Assembly: GCA_934444485.1 (NCBI GenBank)
Contig: CAKSCN010000080.1
Span: forward strand, 1-11,542
Origin: an uncultured Eubacteriales bacterium
Lineage (GTDB): Bacteria; Bacillota; Clostridia; Oscillospirales; CAG-382
Direction: 5' to 3'
Length of the DNA: 11,542 bases
The position numbers were made by a program, and so were the translations under genes. Below, one piece after another: positions 6,327 to 11,542 of the stretch; the stretch's first letter is position 1, and each line of letters opens with the position of its first letter. The notes under the pieces were generated by a model that ran no database searches, was not told where the DNA came from, and saw only the letters and a list, made by a program, of their open reading frames with translations.

Positions 6327-7619
6327 TCAGAATACGAGATTGCCGTCAGCACCTATTGCCTTGGCGTTTCTCATGTAGGGACGGAGTACCTCGGGGATTG
6401 TGATTGAACCGTCTGCATTCTGATAGTTTTCCATGATGGCTGCGGTAGTTCTTCCGAGAGCAACGCCGCTTCCGTTAAGAGTGTGTACGTATCTTGCCTT
6501 GTCCTTGGGGTTGTCCTTAAACTTGATGTTTGCACGTCTTGCCTGGTAATCCTCGAAGTTGGAGCAGGACGAAATCTCAACGTATCTGTTGTAAGAGGGC
6601 ATCCATACCTCAATGTCGTAGGTCTTTGCGGACGAGAAGCCCATGTCGCCGGTGCTGAGAAGAACAACACGGTAGGGAAGACCGAGAAGCTGAAGAACGT
6701 GCTCTGCGTCGTTGGTAAGCTTTTCAAGCTCGTCGTAGGACTCTTCGGGTCTTGCAAACTTTACAAGCTCAACCTTGTTGAACTGATGCTGACGGATAAG
6801 ACCTCTCGTGTCACGTCCGGCACTTCCTGCCTCAGCTCTGAAGCAAGCGGAGTATGCGCAGTACTTTATCGTAAGACGGCTGCCGTCGAGAATCTCGTTC
6901 TTGTGCATATTGGTTACGGGAACCTCGGCTGTCGGAATGAGGAAGTAGTCGTTGTTTGTCTTGAAAGCGTCCTCTTCAAACTTCGGGAGCTGACCCGTGC
7001 CTCTCATGGAGTCTCTGTTTACCATGTACGGAGGGAATATTTCAAGGTAGCCTGCGTCGGTGTGAGTGTCGAGGAAGAAGTTCATTATTGCTCTTTCAAG
7101 CTTTGCACCCGCACCTCTGTAGAAGTGGAATCTTGTGCCGGTTACCTTTGCGGCGGTCTCGGGGTCGAGTATGCCGAGTGCGGAACCGAGTTCCCAGTGG
7201 GGCTTGGGTTCAAAATCGAACTTTGTCGGCTCGTGCCACTTTCTCATTTCCTTGTTTGCGCTGTCATCGGGACCTACAACAACACTCTCATGCGGAACGT
7301 TCGGAATGTTGAGAAGAATTGTTTCAATCTGCTTTGCAATGTCGTCTATCTTCGCAAAATCTTCCTTTGTCTTGTCGGAAAGCTCCTTCATCTCGGCGAA
7401 AAGCTCGTCGGTGGGCTTGCCCTCTTTCTTCATAAGGGGAACCTGCTTTGAAATTGCGTTCTGCTTCGCCTTTATCTGCTCGGTTTCCGTGGTGAGCTTG
7501 CGGCGATCCTCGTCGAGAGCAATTGCCTTGTCGATGTCTTCGGAATAGTCCTTGCCTCTCTGAGCGAGTCTTGTCTTTGCGTATTCCGTGTTTTCCTTCA
7601 AATATCTGAGATCCAGCAT
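6327..7619 (-). CDS. serS: Seryl-tRNA synthetase (SerRS)
   Basis: SerRS is the class II enzyme that charges tRNA-Ser (and tRNA-Sec where present) in the cytoplasm. The 430-residue length is normal. The N-terminal arm (about 25-105) is the charged antiparallel coiled coil that reads the tRNA long variable arm. The catalytic domain shows TAEVPVT (230-236 region), motif 2 from CFRAEAG to IRQHQF (259-280), SNFEDYQARRA (353-363) and motif 3 GSGVALGRTTAAIMENYQ (383-400). The start is ATG 7617-7619 with GGAAGG at 7630-7635, giving the family's usual MLDLRYLKEN opening; a longer reading to 7703 would overlap parB and adds nothing conserved. The 53-base gap after parB is too short for a T-box leader, so serS is probably read through from parB. 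Confidence 0.97.
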   Translation of the reverse strand: MLDLRYLKENTEYAKTRLAQRGKDYSEDIDKAIALDEDRRKLTTETEQIKAKQNAISKQVPLMKKEGKPTDELFAEMKELSDKTKEDFAKIDDIAKQIETILLNIPNVPHESVVVGPDDSANKEMRKWHEPTKFDFEPKPHWELGSALGILDPETAAKVTGTRFHFYRGAGAKLERAIMNFFLDTHTDAGYLEIFPPYMVNRDSMRGTGQLPKFEEDAFKTNNDYFLIPTAEVPVTNMHKNEILDGSRLTIKYCAYSACFRAEAGSAGRDTRGLIRQHQFNKVELVKFARPEESYDELEKLTNDAEHVLQLLGLPYRVVLLSTGDMGFSSAKTYDIEVWMPSYNRYVEISSCSNFEDYQARRANIKFKDNPKDKARYVHTLNGSGVALGRTTAAIMENYQNADGSITIPEVLRPYMRNAKAIGADGNLVF

Positions 7620-7672
7620 TTTCAAATTACCTTCCTTTTTTATATATCGGGTATGCGTGGCACACCGCTTTT

Positions 7673-8626
7673 TTATTCTTCCGTAAAAAGACCTTCGCCG
7701 CACAGCGTCTTGAGAATCGACTCAAGGTCACTGCTGCCGTGGTAGTTGATTTCGAGAACGCCGCCGTCGTTTTTGCTGTTGGTCACAATCTTGACCTTCC
7801 TGCCCAGACGGGACGCAACGTCAGATTCGAGCTTTTCGTAGTAAATCTCCCTGTCTGTCGGCACTTTCGGCGTCTTCTCCTTTTCGGACGAGGACAGATT
7901 TTTCACAAGCCTCTCGACTTCACGCACCGACAAACCTTTTGCGATTATCGTTTCGGCTATCGAGTTTATCGTGTCGGCGTTTCCGACCGTGATGAGCGCT
8001 CTTGCGTGACCTGCGGTGATGTCGCCCTTTTCGAGATGCTCGAGCGTCTCCTCGGGGAGAGTCAAAAGACGGAGCGCATTCGTGAGAGCCGGCCTCGAGA
8101 TACCGACCGCATTCGCCGCTTCCTCCTGCGTGAGCTGAAATTCCTCGATGAGCCTCGAAAGACCTCTCGCCTGTTCAACGGGGTTGAGATCCTCTCGCTG
8201 CAAATTCTCGACGAGCATGATTGCTGCCGTTTCTCTGTCCGTGAAATTGCGGACAATGACGGGTACCTCCGAAAGCCCTGCCATCTTTGCCGCACGCCAG
8301 CGTCTCTCGCCGGCGACTATTTTATACTTTCCGCCGAGTATGCGCTTTACCGCACTGCTTTCGTCGCCGTCGGCTTCGTTTTCCGTACTGCCTTCGGGAC
8401 GGCGAACCACAATCGGCTGAAGAATGCCGTGAGTTGAGATCGAGTCGGCAAGCGAGGAAAGAGACTCCGGCTCAAAATTCTTTCTCGGCTGTGTTTTGTC
8501 AGGCTCTATGTCGGATATTCTTACGTGAAGTATGTTGTCCTCACTGTCGGCAGAATTTGAGAGATTCAAAGCCGATTCGTCAAACAGAGCGTTAAGTCCT
8601 CTGCCGAGACCGCTTTTTCTTGCCAT
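7673..8626 (-). CDS. parB: Chromosome-partitioning protein ParB/Spo0J
   Basis: ParB is a CTP-dependent DNA clamp that loads at parS near the origin, spreads, recruits SMC and stimulates ParA/Soj. The 317 residues show the N-terminal LGRGL (7-11), the segment that activates ParA ATPase; the CTP-binding GERRWRA (106-112) and ENLQREDLNP (140-149); a helix-turn-helix at about 165-190 (LTQEEAANAVGISRPALTNA); and a C-terminal dimerisation domain (about 258-317). An acidic insertion, about 79-95, sits before the CTP motif. The start is ATG 8624-8626 with AGGA at 8635-8638; a longer reading to 8668 has no conserved sequence. The LGRGL segment argues for ParB rather than Noc. No parA lies beside it in the window, and I found no parS-like palindrome. 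Confidence 0.95.
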   Translation of the reverse strand: MARKSGLGRGLNALFDESALNLSNSADSEDNILHVRISDIEPDKTQPRKNFEPESLSSLADSISTHGILQPIVVRRPEGSTENEADGDESSAVKRILGGKYKIVAGERRWRAAKMAGLSEVPVIVRNFTDRETAAIMLVENLQREDLNPVEQARGLSRLIEEFQLTQEEAANAVGISRPALTNALRLLTLPEETLEHLEKGDITAGHARALITVGNADTINSIAETIIAKGLSVREVERLVKNLSSSEKEKTPKVPTDREIYYEKLESDVASRLGRKVKIVTNSKNDGGVLEINYHGSSDLESILKTLCGEGLFTEE

Positions 8627-8696
8627 AAATTCATTCCTTTCGGTTGTTTGGGGAATACGTCCGCTCAAAATGTCGGACTTTGTTTATATCCTATTT

Positions 8697-8705
8697 AGAA
8701 TAGCA
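8697..8705 (-). promoter_or_regulatory. Possible extended -10 promoter for parB
   Basis: On the minus strand TGCTATTCT (8705 to 8697) fits an extended -10 element (TGn plus TATTCT); the -35 at 17-base spacing is poor (ATGATG). It lies in the AT-rich 154-base gap between the MBOAT gene and parB and would give a leader of about 64 nt. That gap holds no gene and no convincing terminator. Confidence 0.35.
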
Positions 8706-8780
8706 CATATTTATGAATACATCATGACCAATACTTGTCACTTACTGTAAAAATTACGCCGTGCGTCCGTAGAGTGCGCA

Positions 8781-10193
8781 TCAGAACTGAAAATAGAGGA
8801 ATGCGTGCAGACTGTTTCCGACAAGAAACGCCGTGCTTACGAACAATATGCCCATGGTGTAAATTATCCTTGCAATACCTGCCGCACGTGCGCCGCCTAT
8901 CGACGACACCTCGAGATTCTTCGCAAAGTTCGACACAAGACGCTTTACCGGCATACAGAGAAAGAGAGTCACAGCAATCCAAAGTATATTGTTTATTACG
9001 TCAAGTCGAAGCTCCGTCGTTACAAATTCACGTCCTCCCGTTCCGAACAGCGCACCCAGAAAAGCGCCGACTCTCGAAAGATCGGTAAAGTGGAACAGCA
9101 TGAAACCGAAGCTTACGACGAGTATCAGGTAAACGTGCGAAAGAAACGCCGGTATTCTCCTGAAGAAAGCCGGGAAACGCTTTTCAAGCATGATGAATGC
9201 GCCGTTGTAAAGTCCCCAGAGTATGAAATTCCAGCTTGCACCGTGCCAGAAGCCCGTGAGAAACCACACAACGAAAAGGTTGCGGTAAAGGTGCGAGCGG
9301 TTGCCGCCGAGGGGAATGTAGACGTAGTCACGGAAGAACGAGCCGAGCGAGATGTGCCACCTGCGCCAAAACTCCGAGACGCTCTTTGAGATGTAGGGAT
9401 GGTCGAAGTTCTCGGGAAATTTGAAACCGAAAATCTCCGCAAGACCTATCGCCATGTCGGAGTAGCCGGAGAAGTCGAAGTAAATCTCGAGCGTAAACAT
9501 CAGCATTCCGAACCATGCGCCGAGCGTCGGTACTGCGGCAAGATCGCCGTCCATGTACTTCGTCACGAATTCAAGCGCAATGTCCGCAATTATAACCTTT
9601 TTCGCAAGTCCCGTCGCAAAGCGTACAAAGCCGTGCGCCGCACCCTCGAGCGTGGATTCACGGTTTTCGAGGTATCCGTCAACGTCCTCGTAGCGCACAA
9701 TGGGTCCGGCGACAAGCTGAAAATAAGAGCAGAGGTAGAGAAGGTAGCGCAGATAACTCTTCTGCGGATTCACCTTGCCTCTGTAAACGTCTATGACGTA
9801 GGTCAGCGTCTGGAAGGTGTAGAACGAAATACCTATCGGAAGCCTAAGGTGTGGAACGGGAATGGCAAACGGGAGAATTGCGTTGAGGTTGCTTACCAAA
9901 AAGCCCGAGTACTTGAATACCATGAGAATTCCTATGTCCGTCGCTATCGAGACAATGAGCGACAGCTTCGCAAGCGGAGTTCCCCTGTACGCACCGATTA
10001 TCTTTCCGTGACACCAGTCGAGAAAAGCGGTCGCCGCCATGACAAGGACGAACCACGGCTCACCCCAGGCGTAAAAGAGAAGAGAAAATACCAAGAGAAC
10101 AGCGTTTTTCACACGCAGGCTCTTGAAGCAGAAATACAGTATTATGCATAACGGCATGAATATATAAAGGAAAAAGGGACTCGCAAATACCAC
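8781..10193 (-). CDS. MBOAT-family membrane O-acyltransferase (AlgI/DltB-like)
   Basis: MBOAT proteins move acyl groups across or within the membrane onto hydroxyls of polysaccharides, teichoic acids or proteins; the substrate here is unknown. The 470 residues contain about ten membrane segments. Family marks are LPIGISFYTFQTLTYVIDVY (118-137), DFSGYSDMAIG (240-250), FWRRWHISL (275-283) and GFWHGASWNFILWG (314-327), whose His317 is the presumed catalytic residue; His280 is the second conserved His. I chose GTG 10191-10193, eight bases from GGAGG at 10202-10206. ATG 10197-10199 is only two bases from that site, and the GTG start gives the usual MVFASPFFL opening. The partner gene usually next to AlgI-like proteins (an AlgX/DltD-like SGNH hydrolase) is absent downstream and upstream. 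Confidence 0.93.
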   Translation of the reverse strand: MVFASPFFLYIFMPLCIILYFCFKSLRVKNAVLLVFSLLFYAWGEPWFVLVMAATAFLDWCHGKIIGAYRGTPLAKLSLIVSIATDIGILMVFKYSGFLVSNLNAILPFAIPVPHLRLPIGISFYTFQTLTYVIDVYRGKVNPQKSYLRYLLYLCSYFQLVAGPIVRYEDVDGYLENRESTLEGAAHGFVRFATGLAKKVIIADIALEFVTKYMDGDLAAVPTLGAWFGMLMFTLEIYFDFSGYSDMAIGLAEIFGFKFPENFDHPYISKSVSEFWRRWHISLGSFFRDYVYIPLGGNRSHLYRNLFVVWFLTGFWHGASWNFILWGLYNGAFIMLEKRFPAFFRRIPAFLSHVYLILVVSFGFMLFHFTDLSRVGAFLGALFGTGGREFVTTELRLDVINNILWIAVTLFLCMPVKRLVSNFAKNLEVSSIGGARAAGIARIIYTMGILFVSTAFLVGNSLHAFLYFQF

Positions 10194-10201
10194 GGTCATA
10201 C

Positions 10202-10206
10202 CCTCC
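10202..10206 (-). promoter_or_regulatory. Ribosome binding site deciding a GTG start for the MBOAT gene
   Basis: GGAGG on the minus strand is eight bases before GTG 10191-10193 but only two bases before ATG 10197-10199. The spacing supports the GTG start. Confidence 0.7.
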
Positions 10207-10235
10207 GGATTTTGTTTTGTGATAAACCGACTATT

Positions 10236-10244
10236 ATTATACCA
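10236..10244 (-). promoter_or_regulatory. Extended -10 promoter of the MBOAT gene
   Basis: On the minus strand TGG-TATAAT (10244 to 10236) is a perfect extended -10; the -35 at 17-base spacing is weak (TTTAAG). It would start transcription near 10229, about 36 nt before the GTG. A second TATAAT on the plus strand (10269-10274) faces spoVAC but lacks a -35, and I see no clear sigma-G or sigma-F element in this 139-base divergent region. Confidence 0.6.
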
Positions 10245-10338
10245 TTAAATAATCTTTGCTTAAACGGTTATAATAAGCGAGAAAGAAATATTTTTGTAAA
10301 CAAATGCGGTATTTTGAAAAAATGAAAGGAAGAGGAAA

Positions 10339-10806
10339 ATGGGAGAAAGAAAATTTACCGAACAGGAAAAGAGAGCCTACAGAAAATTTGCTGAGGAGCA
10401 CGCACCGAAATCCAACCTTTTTGCCGACTGCTTTGCTGCGTTTTGGGTCGGAGGACTCATATGCGTTATAGGGCAGGGAATAAGCGATATGTACGCAAAA
10501 TTCGGTGCCGCAGAGGACACCGCAAAGATACTCACGCCGATAACGCTTGTGTTTCTGTCCTGCCTTCTCACCGGCTTCGGACTCTACCAGAAAATCGCAA
10601 AGTACGCCGGCGGCGGAACCCTTGTGCCGATAACCGGTTTTGCCAACGCCGTCGCCGCACCGTCGATTGACGCAAAATACGAGGGCTTTGTTCTCGGCGT
10701 GGGCGCAAAAATGTTCACAATAGCAGGTCCTGTCATTCTCTACGGTACGACCGCCTCGATAGTGTGGGGCGTAATCTACTACGCCGCAAATTACCTGTTT
10801 AAATGA
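10339..10806 (+). CDS. spoVAC: Stage V sporulation protein AC (SpoVAC)
   Basis: SpoVAC is an inner-spore-membrane protein of the SpoVA channel, which takes up Ca-dipicolinate during spore maturation and releases it at germination; B. subtilis SpoVAC has been described as mechanosensitive. The 155 residues are of normal length: a charged N-terminus (1-25), membrane segments at about 30-48, 66-84, 115-137 and 138-153, and the conserved GGGTLVPITGFANAVAAPSID (92-111 core) followed by EGFVLGVGAK. This stretch separates SpoVAC from the related SpoVAE. ATG 10339 is preceded by the purine-rich GGAAGAGGAAA. It stands alone: spoVAD and spoVAE, its usual downstream partners, are replaced by the rpsL promoter 47 bases after the stop. 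Forespore expression is expected from the family, but no sigma-G site is obvious. Confidence 0.93.
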   Translation: MGERKFTEQEKRAYRKFAEEHAPKSNLFADCFAAFWVGGLICVIGQGISDMYAKFGAAEDTAKILTPITLVFLSCLLTGFGLYQKIAKYAGGGTLVPITGFANAVAAPSIDAKYEGFVLGVGAKMFTIAGPVILYGTTASIVWGVIYYAANYLFK

Positions 10807-10853
10807 CCTAAACGTGAATTTTTGAAGAAAAGCAAGAAATTTCAAAAAAATAC

Positions 10854-10882
10854 TTGACAAAATACGAGAGATGTGGTATCAT
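10854..10882 (+). promoter_or_regulatory. Strong sigma-A promoter of rpsL (str operon)
   Basis: A perfect -35 TTGACA (10854-10859), a 17-base spacer and -10 TATCAT (10877-10882) lie 79 bases before the rpsL ATG. An AT-rich, A-tract stretch just upstream (10815-10851) could act as an UP element, which fits a ribosomal-protein operon. Confidence 0.85.
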
Positions 10883-10904
10883 ACAAGGGTTGATGCCATA
10901 ATCA

Positions 10905-10922
10905 GCGTGAGTTGTTGCACGC
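10905..10922 (+). promoter_or_regulatory. Small hairpin in the rpsL leader
   Basis: GCGTG (10905-10909) pairs with CACGC (10918-10922) around an 8-base loop in the roughly 70-nt rpsL leader. No T-run follows, so it is not a terminator. It may stabilise the mRNA; the role is a guess. Confidence 0.35.
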
Positions 10923-10961
10923 AGACCGGCTTCACACAAAAAATCAGATAGGAGGTGCGGT

Positions 10962-11369
10962 ATGCCAACCTTTAACCAGTTAGTAAGAAACGGACGTGAA
11001 CAGGTAAGCTATAAGTCTAAGTCTCCTGCTCTCCAGAAGGGTCTCAACACTCTTAAGAATCAGCAGACAGACGCAAGCTCCCCTCAAAAGAGAGGCGTTT
11101 GCACGAAAGTAGCAACCAAGACACCTAAGAAGCCTAACTCAGCTCTCAGAAAGATCGCCAGAGTAAGACTTACAAACGGTATCGAAGTAACATCTTACAT
11201 CCCCGGTATCGGTCATAACCTTCAGGAGCACTCTGTTGTACTCATCAGAGGCGGAAGAGTTAAGGACCTCCCCGGTGTGCGTTATCACATCATCAGAGGC
11301 ACACTCGATACTCAGGGCGTTGCTAAGAGAAATCAGTCCCGTTCCAAGTACGGTGCAAAGAAGGGCTAA
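10962..11369 (+). CDS. rpsL: 30S ribosomal protein S12
   Basis: S12 sits at the decoding centre of the 30S subunit and controls accuracy. The 135 residues are about 11 longer than E. coli S12 because of a longer loop at about 25-41 (KGLNTLKNQQTDASSP), a form I associate with Clostridia. Visible landmarks are QKRGVCT (42-48), TPKKPNSALRK (54-64) with the lysines corresponding to the E. coli Lys42/43 region, GHNLQEHSV, and GGRVKDLPGVRYH with its conserved Asp. The sites where streptomycin-resistance changes usually occur are wild type. A perfect AGGAGGT (10950-10956) precedes ATG 10962 by five bases. Codon use is narrower than in neighbouring genes (AAG, CTC, AGA and GTA frequent), as expected of a highly expressed gene. 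It opens the str operon with rpsG. Confidence 0.98.
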   Translation: MPTFNQLVRNGREQVSYKSKSPALQKGLNTLKNQQTDASSPQKRGVCTKVATKTPKKPNSALRKIARVRLTNGIEVTSYIPGIGHNLQEHSVVLIRGGRVKDLPGVRYHIIRGTLDTQGVAKRNQSRSKYGAKKG

Positions 11370-11382
11370 TCCCGTATTTGCG

Positions 11383-11464
11383 TCCCGGCAGTGACCGGGA
11401 AAGGTTTGTGTTTACGGCAGCCGCATTGAAATAGATGCAGGACTTCTGTAAGCACTGACGGAAG
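11383..11464 (+). promoter_or_regulatory. Hairpins in the rpsL-rpsG intergenic region
   Basis: The 146-base gap holds two stems. TCCCGG (11383-11388) pairs with CCGGGA (11395-11400) around a 6-base loop, and CTTCTGT (11443-11449) pairs with ACGGAAG (11458-11464, one G-U) around an 8-base loop. Neither is followed by a T-run, so they should not end transcription. In E. coli, S7 binds the S12-S7 intercistronic RNA to repress its own translation; whether this region does the same is untested. Confidence 0.4.
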
Positions 11465-11515
11465 GTATTTTTCGAGTACCTATGAATTCATTTATTTGTG
11501 AAGGAGGGAACTATA

Positions 11516-11542
11516 GTGCCGAGAAGAGGTTCTGTACCGAAG
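11516..11542 (+). CDS. rpsG: 30S ribosomal protein S7, N-terminus (partial)
   Basis: The gene begins at GTG 11516-11518 and runs off the right edge. The nine visible codons read MPRRGSVPK, the classic S7 opening (MPRRG.VPKR). A strong AGGAGG at 11502-11507 lies eight bases upstream. S7 nucleates assembly of the 30S head by binding the 3' domain of 16S rRNA. Its position after rpsL is the conserved str operon order (rpsL, rpsG, fusA, tuf). Confidence 0.93.

Noticed and set aside
6483..7451. Plus-strand open frame of 322 codons opposite serS
   Set aside because: It is antisense to an unambiguous SerRS, has an odd Val/Cys/Leu-rich composition and no ribosome site I would trust.
7620..7672. Possible T-box leader for serS
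   Set aside because: serS genes of Firmicutes often have T-boxes, but this gap is only 53 bases, with no specifier stem, T-box sequence or terminator.
7673..8780. parS site near parB
   Set aside because: I found no TGTTNCACGTGNAACA-like palindrome anywhere in the window when reading by eye.
8740..8780. Terminator after the MBOAT gene
   Set aside because: The best stem before the T-run is only ACGC-ACG-GCGT, four base pairs, too weak to call.
9399..10151. Plus-strand open frame of 250 codons opposite the MBOAT gene
   Set aside because: It mirrors the MBOAT coding sequence and is rich in Arg, Glu and Val as expected of a complement-strand shadow.
10807..10853. Terminator after spoVAC
   Set aside because: TTTTTGAA can pair with TTCAAAAA, but the stem is nearly all A-T and is not followed by a T-run.
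10237..10860. Minus-strand open frame of 207 codons opposite spoVAC
   Set aside because: The translation is low in recognisable motifs and lies antisense to a clear SpoVAC; it is a shadow frame.

Overview
This 11.5-kb window reads as chromosome of an endospore-forming Clostridia-type Firmicute, probably an Oscillospirales/Ruminococcaceae-like gut bacterium. The grounds are a spoVAC gene, strong purine-rich Shine-Dalgarno sites, textbook sigma-A promoters (TTGACA-17-TAAAAT and TTGACA-17-TATCAT), a clostridial-type long S12 loop and dense gene packing. The taxonomic placement is inference from gene content only. I see no insertion sequence, prophage, CRISPR array, tRNA or rRNA.

Layout. (1) Positions 1-2810, minus strand: one apparent operon read right to left, prmA (L11 methyltransferase) - rsmE (16S rRNA methyltransferase) - an unknown polytopic membrane protein - the first 24 codons of a gene running off the left edge. 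It has a strong promoter at 2782-2810 and a structured leader of about 130 nt. (2) Divergent from it, dapA (3009-3908, plus) makes the lysine/diaminopimelate/dipicolinate precursor. Its stop codon shares a TTAA palindrome with the stop of the convergent SpoU-type rRNA methyltransferase gene (3905-4720, minus), which has its own promoter. (3) Positions 4764-8626, minus strand: parB - serS - unknown two-TM protein - membrane-anchored MORN-repeat protein, closed by an intrinsic terminator that overlaps the promoter of the methyltransferase gene. (4) An MBOAT acyltransferase gene (8781-10193, minus) lies upstream of parB and diverges from spoVAC (10339-10806, plus). (5) rpsL and the start of rpsG (10854-11542, plus) begin the str operon behind a very strong promoter.

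Functionally the window is mostly translation (PrmA, RsmE, a SpoU-type methyltransferase, SerRS, S12, S7), plus cell-wall/spore precursor supply (DapA), spore dipicolinate uptake (SpoVAC), chromosome segregation (ParB) and envelope modification (MBOAT). The least understood parts are the prmA leader with competing repeat pairings, the serS-linked pair of unknown membrane proteins (one with MORN repeats), and a spoVAC detached from spoVAD/spoVAE. There is no clear defence, secondary-metabolite or mobile system here; this is mostly a core-genome region.
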